Source: BOG-938 sp035524315 (GTDB lineage: Bacteria; Pseudomonadota; Alphaproteobacteria; Caulobacterales; Caulobacteraceae). From it: DNA of 64,000 nucleotides. The position numbers were made by a program, and so were the translations under genes. Where the stretch lies: assembly GCA_035524315.1 (NCBI GenBank), contig DATKPD010000043.1:1-64000 (forward strand), given 5' to 3'. Under the pieces are notes generated by a model that searched no databases, was not told the origin of the DNA, and was given only the letters and a program-made list of their open reading frames with translations. Below, one piece after another: positions 8,315-17,731 of the stretch; positions within the stretch are counted from its first letter, which is position 1, and every line of letters starts with the position of its first letter.

Positions 8315-9744
8315 TCGGCTTTGCGCCGGAGCGGGGCGTGGGCCATGCGCAGCAGGTTGGCCGCCCCGCGCGCGCCGAACGGCGTGCCGCCCACGATCAG
8401 GATGCGGCCGCCCGGCGGGACCACGCCGACCTTGACCGCCATATCGACTGCGGAACTGGTCACCGCGTCGAGATTATCGGGCTCGTCCGCCACCCGGATT
8501 TCCAGGCCCCACACCAGGGTCAGGCGGTGCGCAACCGCCGGATCGGGCGTCAGCACCAGCACCGGCTGCAAGGGCCGCTCGCGCGCCAGGCGCAGGGCCG
8601 TGCCGCCGGTGGCGGTATAGGCGACCAAGCAGGCCAGGGTGCGGGTGTCGGCGGCGCGGCGGGCGGCGGCCACCAGGATGTCGACGTCGACGTCGGCGAT
8701 ATCCTCGTGCTCGGCCTTGATCAGGTCGGGCCACAGGGGATCGTTTTCGACCCGCTCCATGATGCGGTTCATGATCGACACCGCTTCCAGCGGATAGGCG
8801 CCTGAGGCGCTCTCGGCCGACAGCATCAGGGCGTCGGCGCCCTCGTACACCGCGTTGGCCACGTCGCTGACCTCCGCGCGGGTTGGCGCCGGGGCCGAGA
8901 TCATCGACTCCAGCATCTGGGTGGCCACGATCACCGGGGCGCCGCGCTTGCGGGCGGCGCGCAGGATCGCCTTCTGGGCGACCGGCACGTCCTCCAGCTC
9001 CATCTCCACGCCGAGGTCGCCACGCGCCACCATCAGGCCGTCGCACAGGTCGAGGATCGGCTCGAGCTGCTCCAGCGCAGAGCGCTTCTCGATCTTGGCC
9101 AGCACCGCCACCTGATGGCCGGTCAGCTTGCGCAACTCGGCCACATCCTCGGACCGCTGCACGAAAGACAGGGCGACCCAATCCACGCCCATGCGCATGG
9201 CGAAGGCGAGGTCGACGCGGTCCTTGTCCGTCAGAGCCGGCAGGGCCAGCACCGCGCCCTTGAGCGTCACGCCCTTGCGATCCGACAGGCGGGCGCCGGC
9301 CACCACCACCGCCTCGCACCGGTCGCGCGAGCACGTCGTGATCTTAAGCCGAACCTTGCCGTCATCGACCAGAAGGTCGGCGCCGGGCGTCATGGCCGCG
9401 AAGATTTCCGGGTGGGGCAAGCACACGCGCGTGCTGTCGCCGGGGGCGGGGTCCATATCCAGGCGGAAGGTCTGGCCGGGCGCCACGGTCACGGCGCCGT
9501 CGGCGAACACGCCCAGGCGCAGCTTGGGACCCTGCAGGTCGGCCAGCACGCCCAGCGGCCGGCCGATGACCGCTTCGGCCGCGCGCACATGGCCGAAGTT
9601 GGCGGCGTGTCCCTCGTGCGAGCCGTGGCTGAAGTTCAGGCGGAACACGTCGACCCCCGCCTGGGCCAGGGCCAGGACCATATCAGCCGTGGCGCTGGCC
9701 GGGCCAAGCGTGGCGACTATGCGCGTTCGCCGTGTACGGATCAT
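8311..9744 (-). CDS. pyk: Pyruvate kinase
   Basis: A 477-residue glycolytic enzyme converting phosphoenolpyruvate and ADP to pyruvate and ATP. Key motifs are RRTRIVATLGPAS, FRLNFSHGSH, the catalytic Lys segment VLAKIEKRSAL, GLMVARGDLGVEM, and PVIVATQMLESM with SAPAPTRAEVSDVANAV. The C-terminal allosteric-type domain is present. ATG 9744 is preceded by GGAGA and fits the family N-terminus; the frame is open further upstream but without homology. It lies 112 bp downstream of the RND pump gene on the same strand, probably with its own promoter. Confidence 0.95.
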   Translation of the reverse strand: MIRTRRTRIVATLGPASATADMVLALAQAGVDVFRLNFSHGSHEGHAANFGHVRAAEAVIGRPLGVLADLQGPKLRLGVFADGAVTVAPGQTFRLDMDPAPGDSTRVCLPHPEIFAAMTPGADLLVDDGKVRLKITTCSRDRCEAVVVAGARLSDRKGVTLKGAVLALPALTDKDRVDLAFAMRMGVDWVALSFVQRSEDVAELRKLTGHQVAVLAKIEKRSALEQLEPILDLCDGLMVARGDLGVEMELEDVPVAQKAILRAARKRGAPVIVATQMLESMISAPAPTRAEVSDVANAVYEGADALMLSAESASGAYPLEAVSIMNRIMERVENDPLWPDLIKAEHEDIADVDVDILVAAARRAADTRTLACLVAYTATGGTALRLARERPLQPVLVLTPDPAVAHRLTLVWGLEIRVADEPDNLDAVTSSAVDMAVKVGVVPPGGRILIVGGTPFGARGAANLLRMAHAPLRRKAD

Positions 9745-9856
9745 GCTGGGTCTCCGGCCCCGATGTTTCGGATCGTTGGGCGATTCGCCGACCGCCAAGA
9801 TGCACAATCCCCGACGCGGGCCTATCGGGCCACGCCTATTTGAACGCCGCCGCGCC

Positions 9857-12800
9857 CTATTCGCCGGGGATCGCCGGCGCCTCGCCCTGGGCGTAGCGAG
9901 GCGTGGCCAGGCGCGCGGCCTTGGGTCTCAGCCACTGCTCGAAATCGTCCACGATCTCATACACCACGGGCACAAGGACCAGCGACAACAGGGTCGAGCT
10001 GATCAGCCCGCCGATCACGCCGATGGCCATGGGCTGACGCCACTCGGCGCCCACGCCGATGCCCAGCGCGGTCGGCAGCATGCCCATGGTCATGGCCACG
10101 GTGGTCATGACGATCGGCCGAGCCCGTTCCCGACAGGCGGTGTGCAGCGCCTCCAGCCGGTCCATGCCGGCCCTCTGCGCCTCGATGGCGAACTCCACCA
10201 GCAGGATCGAGTTCTTGGCCGCCAGGCCCAGCAGCATCAGCATGCCGATCATCGACGGCAGATCGAGCGCCATGCCCGTGACCAGCAGCGACACGAAGCA
10301 TCCGCCAAGCGACAGCGGCAGGGCCGACAGGATGGTCAGCGGCTTGAAGAAGCTGCGGAACAGCAAGACCATCACCGCGTAGATCAGGGCCACACCGGCC
10401 AGCATGGCGCCGATGATGCCCCCGAACAGGTCGACCATGTTCTCCACGTCTCCCGCCGTGGCTTCGCGCACGCCGGGCGGCAGGCTTTTCATGATAGGCA
10501 GGCGGTGCACCGCCTTGAGCGCCTGGCCGATGGTGGCGCCGCCGACCAGGTCGGCCTGGACCGAGGCGCGTCGCTCGCGGTCATAGCGCACGATCCGGCC
10601 GGGACCGGCCTCGAACGCGATGTCAGCCACCGAGCGGAGGTCTGTCGTCTTGCCGCCCGCGGTCGGAACCTGCAGCCGGCCGATGGCGTCCAGATCGTTG
10701 CGTGCGCCTTCGGGCAGCTTCACGCGGATGGGAATGCGGCGCTCGCCGTCTGGGAACTTGGGCGCGTTTGCGTCGATGTCGCCGATGGTGGCGATGCGGG
10801 CGATCTGGGCCAGGGCGTCGGCGGTCACGCCCAGACGCGCGGCTTCGTCGGGCTTTGGCCGAATGATCAGCTCGGCGGAAACGGCGGGCGGGGCGGGGCG
10901 GGGCTCGGACACCTGCTTGACGTCGCGCATCTGGCGCAGGAGCGCCTGCTGGGCGGCGGCCAGGGCCTCGCCGTCCTGGCTGGCCAGGATGACTTCCACG
11001 TCCGCGGCGGCGCCGTTGTTGAGATAGGTGATGCGGGCGTCGGTGATCGAGCGCAGGCGGTCGCGCAAGCGTTGCTTGACCTGTTCGGTGGTGTGGCCGC
11101 GCTTGTCCCTGAGCAGGGCGATCAGTCGCCCGTTGGTCAGGTCGCCATTGGCGTCCGTCGAGCCGATCTGGGCGAACACGCTCTGCACGTCGGGCTCTGC
11201 GTCGATCAGGCGCGTGGCGTCGCTCACGGCCTGTCGCATGTCGTCGCGCGTGGCGCCCGGCTGCCCATCGACCTGCATGTAGATATAGCCCGGGTCGCCC
11301 ACGGGCTGGAACCCGGTCGGCAGCAGCATGGCCATGCCGACCGAGAACACCAGGAACAGGCCGGCCAGTCCGACGGCCTTCCACTTGTGTCCCAAGGCCC
11401 AGTCCAGGCTCTGGCGATAGAAACGCGGCAGCTCGGGGGCCGGCTTGGCATGGCGCGCCGGCAGCAGGAAATAGGCCGCCATCAGCGGGGTCATCAACCG
11501 CGCCACCGCCAGGGAAAACAGCACGGCCAGCGCCACGGTCACGCCGAACTCGCGGAAGAACTGGCCGACCTCGCTGTTCAGGGCCGAGACCGGCAAGAAT
11601 ACCACCACGATGGTCAAGGTGGTGGCCGCAACCGCCAGACCGATGGCCGCCGCGCCCTCGATCGCCGCCGCGTAGGGCCGCGCCCCGCGCTCGATCCGCT
11701 TCTGGATATTCTCGATCTCGACGATGGCGTCGTCGACCAGGATGCCGACCACCAGGGTCAGGGCCAGCAGGGTGACGACGTTGAGGCTGAAGTTGAACAC
11801 GGCCATCAGGGCGAAGGTCGGCACCAGCGACAGGGGCATGGCCACCGCCGATATGGCCGTGGCGCGCCACTCCTTGAGGAACAGCAGCACCACCAACGCC
11901 GCCAGGGCCATGCCTTCGATCAGGACGTGGACGGTGGACTCATAGCTCTGCCGGGTCTGCTTCACCGTGGACAGGATCTCGGTGAAGGTCACCTCCGGGT
12001 GGTCAGCCTTGAGCTTGGCGACCGCCTTGAGCACGGCCTTTTCCACGGCCACGTCGCTGAAGCCCTTAGTCTTGGAAATCTGGAACGAGGCCACGGGCCG
12101 GCCGTCGAGCATGGAGAAGCCGCGCTCCTCGGCCGAGCCGTCGCCCACGTCGGCCACGTCCTGCAGGCGCGCATAGCGACCGCTGGGAAGGGGAATGGGC
12201 AGTTGCCGCAGTTGGTCGACGCTGTGGGGCGCGCCCAGCACCCGCACGGTCAGTTCGCGGTCGCCGATCACCGCGCGGCCGCCGCCTGTGTCGTCGGTGA
12301 ACTGGACCAGGGCCTGGTTGATCTGGGGCGCCGTCACGCCCAGGGCCGCCATGCGGTCCGGGTCGATCGCCACGTTGATCTCGCGCGTCAGCCCGCCGTT
12401 GCGGGTCACCTCGCCCACGCCCTTTACGCCCTGCACCGCCCGAGCGACGGTGTTGTCGATGAACCACGACAGGTCAGTGGACGACAGGGTCGAGGACGAG
12501 ACGGCGTAGAACATCACCGGCTGGTCATCGATATCGAACCGGGCGACGTTGGGCGGATCGATGCCGGCGGGCAGGTTGACCCGGATGCGGTCGATGGCCG
12601 AGCGCACCTGATCCAGCGCCCGCTGAGGGTCGGTCCCGATCTGGAACTGCACGGTGGTGACCGAGACCCCGAGGGTGACGGTCGAGGAGATGTGCTTGAC
12701 CCCCGACACCGCGACGGCGGCGTCTTCGACCGGCCGGGTGATCTGGGTCTCCATCTCCGAGGGCGCCGCGCCGCTCTGGGTCACCGTCACCGTGACCACG

Positions 12801-12934
12801 GGGAAGGTCACTTCCGGAAACTGCTTGATCGGCATCAGCATATAGCCGGCGATCCCGGCCACGGTCAGGGCCACGAACAGCAGGACGACGGGCACCGGGT
12901 TCTTGATGCCCCAGGTGGAGACCTTGAAGCTCAT
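9857..12934 (-). CDS. RND efflux transporter, inner-membrane pump subunit
   Basis: A 1025-residue HAE1/AcrB-type resistance-nodulation-division transporter with 12 expected membrane helices and two large periplasmic loops. It starts with the usual cytoplasmic segment and helix 1 (WGIKNPVPVVLLFVAL), and helix 4 carries the proton-relay pair in GILVDDAIVEIENI. The second half has the pseudo-repeat (NSILLVEFAIEAQR and IVMTTVAMTMGMLPTALG). It overlaps the adaptor gene by four bases and completes a tripartite pump with the adaptor and outer-membrane channel. Length is typical. Substrates are unknown; control by the divergent TetR gene is likely. Confidence 0.93.
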   Translation of the reverse strand: MSFKVSTWGIKNPVPVVLLFVALTVAGIAGYMLMPIKQFPEVTFPVVTVTVTQSGAAPSEMETQITRPVEDAAVAVSGVKHISSTVTLGVSVTTVQFQIGTDPQRALDQVRSAIDRIRVNLPAGIDPPNVARFDIDDQPVMFYAVSSSTLSSTDLSWFIDNTVARAVQGVKGVGEVTRNGGLTREINVAIDPDRMAALGVTAPQINQALVQFTDDTGGGRAVIGDRELTVRVLGAPHSVDQLRQLPIPLPSGRYARLQDVADVGDGSAEERGFSMLDGRPVASFQISKTKGFSDVAVEKAVLKAVAKLKADHPEVTFTEILSTVKQTRQSYESTVHVLIEGMALAALVVLLFLKEWRATAISAVAMPLSLVPTFALMAVFNFSLNVVTLLALTLVVGILVDDAIVEIENIQKRIERGARPYAAAIEGAAAIGLAVAATTLTIVVVFLPVSALNSEVGQFFREFGVTVALAVLFSLAVARLMTPLMAAYFLLPARHAKPAPELPRFYRQSLDWALGHKWKAVGLAGLFLVFSVGMAMLLPTGFQPVGDPGYIYMQVDGQPGATRDDMRQAVSDATRLIDAEPDVQSVFAQIGSTDANGDLTNGRLIALLRDKRGHTTEQVKQRLRDRLRSITDARITYLNNGAAADVEVILASQDGEALAAAQQALLRQMRDVKQVSEPRPAPPAVSAELIIRPKPDEAARLGVTADALAQIARIATIGDIDANAPKFPDGERRIPIRVKLPEGARNDLDAIGRLQVPTAGGKTTDLRSVADIAFEAGPGRIVRYDRERRASVQADLVGGATIGQALKAVHRLPIMKSLPPGVREATAGDVENMVDLFGGIIGAMLAGVALIYAVMVLLFRSFFKPLTILSALPLSLGGCFVSLLVTGMALDLPSMIGMLMLLGLAAKNSILLVEFAIEAQRAGMDRLEALHTACRERARPIVMTTVAMTMGMLPTALGIGVGAEWRQPMAIGVIGGLISSTLLSLVLVPVVYEIVDDFEQWLRPKAARLATPRYAQGEAPAIPGE

Positions 12935-14022
12935 GGGGTCGGACCGGTCTCTTCCACCGGCGCGACCTCGTCGCCCTCCAGCACGAAGCTGGATCCGGTG
13001 GTCAGCACGCGCGACCCGGCGGGCGGACCGTCGAGCAGGGCGACCAGGCCCTTGGCACGCGCCCCGGTCTTGACCGCCACCCTGCGCACGCGGTTGCCCG
13101 GCCCCACCACCAGGACCGAGGCGCCGTCAGCCCCGTAGATTACCGCCCGATCGGGCACGACCAGGGCCGGGACAGCCACATCGGGCAGGACGGCGTGGGC
13201 ATAGCCGCCCGGCCGCAGGTCCTCGCGCACCGGCAGGGCGATGCGGATGTGGCCGAGCCGCGTCGTCTGATCCACCTCGGGCTCGACCAGCCGCACCTGG
13301 CCGTTGACCACGGCGCCGTCGGGCAGCGTCACCTGCGCGCCCTGGCCGGGCCGAATGCGCGACAGGTCGGCCTCGGGCGTGTCGGCCTCCAGCTCGATCA
13401 GCCCGTCGCGGGCGATGCGGAACAGAGGCGCGCCCGCCGATGATCCGGCCGACAGGTCGCCTGGCCGCACCGCCCGGGCCAGGACCCGGCCCGCCACCGG
13501 AGCGCGCAGGGTCATGCGCGCGTCGCGGGTCTGCAGGTCGGCCAGCTGGGCCGCGGCGGCGGCCACCTGGGCCTGGGCGCTCTTGGCGGCGAAGCGGCGG
13601 GTGTCGATATCCTCCTGGGACAGCACGCCCTGGTTATCGAGGCCTTCGACGTTGCGAGCCTGGCTCTGGGCCTTGTCAGCGGCGAGCTGCTGTTCGGTCA
13701 GGGCCGCCTTCAGCTGGTCGATCTGGGCGCGTAGCAGGGTGTCGTCGAGCACCAGCATCGGCTGGCCCGCCTTGACCCAGTCGTCCTGGTCGGCCAGCAC
13801 CTTGGCCACGCGGTAGCCGCTCAGCTCTGAGGTGACCGCCGCTTCCTCGCGCGAGGTCAGATAGCCCGACAGGTCCAGGGCGCTGGCCAGGGGCTCCAGC
13901 CTCACCGGCGCCACCCGTACGGCGCGCGGCGCCGATGGAGCCGGAGGCGGGGCCTTATGACAGGCTTGCAGGGCGATCAGGGCCAGCCCGCACGCCGCCA
14001 GGGTCTTGAACGTGGTCTTCAT
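12931..14022 (-). CDS. RND efflux periplasmic adaptor (membrane fusion protein)
   Basis: A 363-residue lipoprotein adaptor. The signal peptide ends in a lipobox-like LQAC at about residues 18-21, implying lipid anchoring in the inner membrane. The body shows the adaptor layout: a beta/lipoyl segment (VTSELSGYRVAKVLADQDDWVKAGQPML), an alpha-hairpin of about 80 residues rich in Gln/Ala, then APVAGRVLARAVRPGD and a barrel domain. It lies 10 bases after the channel gene and overlaps the pump gene by ATGA. Confidence 0.92.
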   Translation of the reverse strand: MKTTFKTLAACGLALIALQACHKAPPPAPSAPRAVRVAPVRLEPLASALDLSGYLTSREEAAVTSELSGYRVAKVLADQDDWVKAGQPMLVLDDTLLRAQIDQLKAALTEQQLAADKAQSQARNVEGLDNQGVLSQEDIDTRRFAAKSAQAQVAAAAAQLADLQTRDARMTLRAPVAGRVLARAVRPGDLSAGSSAGAPLFRIARDGLIELEADTPEADLSRIRPGQGAQVTLPDGAVVNGQVRLVEPEVDQTTRLGHIRIALPVREDLRPGGYAHAVLPDVAVPALVVPDRAVIYGADGASVLVVGPGNRVRRVAVKTGARAKGLVALLDGPPAGSRVLTTGSSFVLEGDEVAPVEETGPTP

Positions 14023-14032
14023 GATCGTCGGG

Positions 14033-15547
14033 TCATCCGGCGGCAGTGGATTTGGAAGGGGTGGCGGACGCTTGGCCGGGTGCGGGCCATCCGCCGCCCA
14101 GCGCCTTGAACACCTGCACGGAGCGCTGCATCAGGGTGGTTTCGGCGCCGGCCCGGGCCACGCGCGCCTGGCGCCAAGCCGCTTCGGCGGTGAGGGTGGT
14201 CTGCAGGTCGTTCAGCCCGCGGCGATAGCCGGTCAGCTTGGCCTGATAGGCGAAGTCGGCGGCCTGCTCGGCGCCTTTGAGCATCTCGAGCCGGCGGCTG
14301 TCGGAAGCGAAATAGACAAAGGCGTTCTCGGCGTCGCCATAGGCCGTCTGGACGGCCTTTTCGTAAGCGATCACCGCCCGTTCGCCGACCGCCTTCTGCT
14401 GGCGGGTCTGGGCCATGAGGCGGGGGATATCCAGCACCGGCTGGCTCACGCCGACGCCGATCGACCAGAAGCCGAGACGGCTGGCGGCCGAAGCAGTCTC
14501 CTGCAGCAGGCCAATGCCGGGCTCCAGATCGATGGTGGGCAAGAGCGCCTTTTCGTCGAGGCTGAGCTGGCCCGAGGCCGCCTGTACCTGCTCGCGGGCG
14601 ACCAGCACGTCGGGACGGCGCACGAGCAAGGCGCCGGGCACGGCGGCGGGCATGGCCGGCGGCGCGCCCACCGTGGCCGGCATGGGCAGGCTGGCCAGAG
14701 GATCGACCCCCCGCCCGACCAGCAGCAGCAGCGAGCGGCGCGCGGCGGTCAGTTGGGCGTCGAGGCTGTCGGCCTGGGCCTGGGCCGACAGGTAGTCGGA
14801 GCGGGTCTGAGCCTCGTCGCTGGATGGGGTCAGGCCATGAGCGACCTTGGCTTTGGCAATCTCGAGCAAGCGCTGCTCGTCGTTCAAGGTGTCCTTGGCC
14901 TCGGTCAGCTGCAGCGCCAGGCCGCGCGCCTGGAACAGGTCGCTGGCCACCTCGGCCGACAGGCTCCAGCGGGTCGCCGCAGCGGTGAATTCGGCGGCGC
15001 GCAGATCGGCGTCGGCGGCCTTGCGCGCCGAGGCGCGGCGGCCGAACAGGTCCGCCTCCCAACTGACGCTGAAGGCCGCCTGACCGGAATCGCTGGCGCC
15101 CAAAGTGGTGAAGCCCGCGCCGGCGCCCCCCGTCGCGCCCAGTCCGGTCGAGCCTCCGAGCGAACCCTCGTAGGCCTTCAGGAAGTCTTGTTCGGATTCC
15201 AGCAGGCCCAATTGCTCATGGGTGAAGGCGCCGGAAATCTTGCCCTGGGGACCGTAGGCCGACAAAGCCTGGGCGCGCACGGCGCGGGCCGCCTGCAGCT
15301 TGGCCGCGGCGTCCTTGGCGTCGGGACTGGCCGCCAGGGCCTGCTCGACCAGTTCGGTCAGCTGCGGATCGTCATAGAGCCGCCACCAGCGGTCCAGCCC
15401 CATGTCGGCCGCTGAGCCCGGCGCCGGGACCGGGGCCTCATAGGCCGTGGGCAGGCGCGTGTCGGCCGGGCGCAGCTTGCCCGTCGCGCACCCGGCCAAG
15501 GCCAGGGCGGCGAGCATGGCGGCGCCCGAAAGACGCGCAGCGGTCAT
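14033..15547 (-). CDS. Outer-membrane efflux channel, NodT family lipoprotein
   Basis: A 504-residue TolC/OprM-like outer-membrane factor. The signal peptide ends in lipobox LAGC, so it should be acylated. The mature part has the NodT pattern WWRLYDDPQL near the N-terminus, the LLVRRPDV motif and two duplicated alpha-helical halves. A strong AAGGAGG site precedes the ATG at 15547. It is the first gene of the efflux operon, transcribed away from the TetR gene. Confidence 0.92.
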   Translation of the reverse strand: MTAARLSGAAMLAALALAGCATGKLRPADTRLPTAYEAPVPAPGSAADMGLDRWWRLYDDPQLTELVEQALAASPDAKDAAAKLQAARAVRAQALSAYGPQGKISGAFTHEQLGLLESEQDFLKAYEGSLGGSTGLGATGGAGAGFTTLGASDSGQAAFSVSWEADLFGRRASARKAADADLRAAEFTAAATRWSLSAEVASDLFQARGLALQLTEAKDTLNDEQRLLEIAKAKVAHGLTPSSDEAQTRSDYLSAQAQADSLDAQLTAARRSLLLLVGRGVDPLASLPMPATVGAPPAMPAAVPGALLVRRPDVLVAREQVQAASGQLSLDEKALLPTIDLEPGIGLLQETASAASRLGFWSIGVGVSQPVLDIPRLMAQTRQQKAVGERAVIAYEKAVQTAYGDAENAFVYFASDSRRLEMLKGAEQAADFAYQAKLTGYRRGLNDLQTTLTAEAAWRQARVARAGAETTLMQRSVQVFKALGGGWPAPGQASATPSKSTAAG

Positions 15548-15605
15548 GGAAGCCTCCTTGAGACGAACGCCTCGGGCTTGCCAAGGGCCGACATGGGGAA
15601 GAATA

Positions 15606-15619
15606 TGAGTAATTACTCA
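15606..15619. promoter_or_regulatory. Perfect 14-bp palindrome, likely TetR operator
   Basis: TGAGTAATTACTCA is fully self-complementary and strikingly A/T-rich for this genome. It lies about 60 bp upstream of the channel ATG (minus strand) and 26 bp upstream of the tetR ATG (plus strand). A single site between a TetR gene and the efflux operon it faces is the classic autoregulatory arrangement. No binding data are available. Confidence 0.7.
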
Positions 15620-15644
15620 CATTTCCCACTCGCATTTGCCCGCC

Positions 15645-16313
15645 ATGCCCCTGTCCAGCTCCCAAGCCTCTGTCACGCCTCGCAAAACGCCAAGCCAAAG
15701 CCGCTCACGAGCCACGGTCGAGGCTGTACTTTCCGCGGCGGCTCGCATTCTGGAGGAGGAGGGCGTGGCCGGCTTCAACACCAACGTCGTGGCCCAACGC
15801 GCCGGAGTCAGCATCGGCTCGCTCTACCAATACTTCCCCGGCAAGGACGCGATCTTCCTGGCGCTGATGGAGCAGAGTTCGGCCCAGTTCTCCGACGACA
15901 TGGTCGAGGCGATCGACGCGGCGCCGGGCCAGAGCCTGGCGCAGGATGTCATGTTCATGCTGCAGATGGGCTTGATGAGCCACACCCGCCGGCCCAATCT
16001 GATGCGGCTGCTCGAAGGCGAGATCGAACGGCTGGAGAAGCATATGGACAGGACGTCCCAGGTCGCGGTGCGCGACGCCATCGTGCGCATGCTGGAACAT
16101 CACCGCGAACGCATCCGCCCGGGCGATCCGGTGATCCTGGCCCAGGATCTCGGCGCCATCGCCCGCGTGCTGATGAGCGCGGCCGGCAAGCGCCATGAGG
16201 CCGACTGGCAGGCCGTGATCGAACGCACGGCGCGCGCGGTGGTGGGCTACCTGGGCGCGGCGTGGGACGCGCCAGAGGACCTGGCGGCCCTGCAGATAGC
16301 GCCCCGCACATGA
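15645..16313 (+). CDS. TetR/AcrR family regulator of the adjacent efflux operon
   Basis: A 222-residue regulator. The N-terminal helix-turn-helix spans about residues 20-65: SRATVEAVLSAAARILEEEG, then TNVVAQRAGVSIGSLYQYFPGKDAIF, a textbook TetR recognition helix. The C-terminal ligand domain is unassigned. ATG 15645 is preferred over an in-frame TTG nine bases upstream. It diverges from the efflux operon around the palindrome at 15606-15619 and overlaps the next gene as ATGA. Repression of the pump and itself is inferred from this arrangement. Confidence 0.9.
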   Translation: MPLSSSQASVTPRKTPSQSRSRATVEAVLSAAARILEEEGVAGFNTNVVAQRAGVSIGSLYQYFPGKDAIFLALMEQSSAQFSDDMVEAIDAAPGQSLAQDVMFMLQMGLMSHTRRPNLMRLLEGEIERLEKHMDRTSQVAVRDAIVRMLEHHRERIRPGDPVILAQDLGAIARVLMSAAGKRHEADWQAVIERTARAVVGYLGAAWDAPEDLAALQIAPRT

Positions 16314-17116
16314 GCGGCGGCGTATTCATCGGGGTGGGCGGCTGGACCTTCGAGCCGTGGCGCGGCGTGTTCTATCCGCCCGGCCTGACTCAAGCCAAAG
16401 AACTGGAGTACGCCAGCCGCCACCTAACCTCCATCGAGATCAACGGCACCTACTACGGCAGCCAATCGCCCGAGACGTTCAAGAAGTGGCGCGAGGCCAC
16501 ACCTGACGGCTTCATCTTCTCGGTCAAGGGCTCGCGCTTTGTCACTAACCGCAAGGTGCTGGGCGAAGCCAAGGAGTCGATCGGCAAGTTCATCGATCAG
16601 GGCCTGCTGGAGCTGGAAGACCGCCTCGGCCCGATCCTGTGGCAGTTCGCCCCGACCAAGAAATTCGATCCTGGCGACGTGGCCGCTTTCCTCGACCTGC
16701 TTCCGGCCAGGGCCGGCGGACGGGCCCTGCGTCACGTGATAGAGGCGCGCCACGACAGCTTCATCTCGCCGACCTTCATCGCCCTGCTGCGCGAGCGGGG
16801 CATTGGCTTGGTCTACGCCGAGCACTTCACCTATCCCGAGATGGCGGACGTGACGGCCGACTTCGTCTACGCCCGCCTGCAGAAAGGCTCGGACGAGATC
16901 GAGACCGCCTATCCAGCCGAGGCGCTCGAGGGGTGGGCGGGACGGTTCAAGGCTTGGGCGGCGGGCGGCCAACCTGAGGACCTGCCACTGGCCGATCCAG
17001 CGTCCGCGCCCGCCAAGACCCCCCGCGACGTGTTCGCCTACGTGATCCACGAGGGCAAGATCCGCGCCCCCGCCGCCGCCATGGCCCTGATCGACCGCGT
17101 GCGCGAAGCACCCTAG
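16310..17116 (+). CDS. DUF72 domain-containing protein (YecE-like)
   Basis: A 268-residue protein of the DUF72 family, with a predicted TIM-barrel-like fold and no settled function. Visible family features are IGVGGWTFEPWRGVFYP, the IEINGTYYG segment, PDGFIFSVKGSRFVTN, LGPILWQFAP and RHDSF. ATG 16310 overlaps the tetR stop, which places it in the regulator's transcript; whether it has a role in efflux is unclear. A start at 16262 is possible in frame but lies inside tetR. Confidence 0.85.
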   Translation: MSGGVFIGVGGWTFEPWRGVFYPPGLTQAKELEYASRHLTSIEINGTYYGSQSPETFKKWREATPDGFIFSVKGSRFVTNRKVLGEAKESIGKFIDQGLLELEDRLGPILWQFAPTKKFDPGDVAAFLDLLPARAGGRALRHVIEARHDSFISPTFIALLRERGIGLVYAEHFTYPEMADVTADFVYARLQKGSDEIETAYPAEALEGWAGRFKAWAAGGQPEDLPLADPASAPAKTPRDVFAYVIHEGKIRAPAAAMALIDRVREAP

Positions 17117-17126
17117 CCTCCCGGTG

Positions 17127-17480
17127 ATGACAGGCGGGCGGAAGGTTCTTTGGCTGGCGGCGGCGATGAGCGTCCTGCTCAGCGCGAGCACCCACGCCCA
17201 GACCACGCCTCCGACAACCGCCCAGTCCGTCCGCAAGACGCCCCTCCCCGCCGTGCCCCAGCCGGCGACGCGCGCGCCGGACCCGGAGTTGGACATCCCC
17301 GACACCGACACCGCCAAGCGCGTGGGCGGCTATGGGCAGGAGGCCGTGGGCGGCGCCGATTGCCGCGTCGCCTGCGACAAGGCCTACTATATGTGCCTGT
17401 CGACCGACGAGGGCGGCCAATGCGGGCTGGCCTGGAGCCAGTGCCTGACGGCCTGCCCGGAGCATTCCTCGAACTTCTGA
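17127..17480 (+). CDS. Small exported Cys-rich protein of unknown function
   Basis: A 117-residue protein with a clear Sec signal peptide (basic MTGGRK, hydrophobic core, cleavage near THAQ). A Thr/Pro-rich linker follows, then a compact C-terminal region of about 35 residues with six Cys: CRVAC, YYMC, GGQC, WSQC and LTAC. Even spacing suggests three disulfides or a metal site in the periplasm. A GTG immediately before the chosen ATG is an equally possible start. It sits 10 bases after the DUF72 gene. I do not recognise the family. Confidence 0.7.
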   Translation: MTGGRKVLWLAAAMSVLLSASTHAQTTPPTTAQSVRKTPLPAVPQPATRAPDPELDIPDTDTAKRVGGYGQEAVGGADCRVACDKAYYMCLSTDEGGQCGLAWSQCLTACPEHSSNF

Positions 17481-17503
17481 GTCGCCGACGGCCTACCCGC
17501 CGG

Positions 17504-17532
17504 TTGACATCAACCCCTCATTCCCTTATCCA
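17504..17532 (+). promoter_or_regulatory. Candidate housekeeping promoter for rpmH-rnpA-yidC
   Basis: A perfect TTGACA (17504-17509) is followed after 17 bases by TATCCA (17527-17532). It lies about 65 bp upstream of the rpmH GTG in a 116-bp gap after the Cys-rich gene. The -35 is excellent and the -10 only partial, which is common for GC-rich alphaproteobacterial sigma-70 promoters. Confidence 0.55.
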
Positions 17533-17596
17533 CCCGCGCTCACCGTCGTCCGCCGGACGTGCGGAAGTCTTTGTTGGAAATTCGCGGAGCTTTGTC

Positions 17597-17731
17597 GTGA
17601 AGCGCACCTATCAGCCGAGCCGCCTCGTGCGTAAGCGCCGTCATGGCTTCCGCCTGCGCATGTCCACCAAGAATGGCCGCAAGATCCTGGCCCGCCGCCG
17701 CGCGCAAGGCCGCAAGCACCTGTCCGCCTAG
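17597..17731 (+). CDS. rpmH: 50S ribosomal protein L34
   Basis: A 44-residue, strongly basic ribosomal protein starting with GTG at 17597. KRTYQPS at the N-terminus and GFRxRM...GRKILARRRAQGR...LSA are the invariant L34 pattern. It leads rnpA and yidC, as in most bacteria. It is the large-subunit protein that helps fold 23S rRNA. Confidence 0.98.
   Translation: MKRTYQPSRLVRKRRHGFRLRMSTKNGRKILARRRAQGRKHLSA

Noticed and set aside
9128..13138. Very long open frame opposite the RND pump genes
   Set aside because: Its composition (Gly/His/Arg/Gln-rich, no domain) is that of an antisense shadow of a GC-rich gene; the pump on the other strand has complete motifs.
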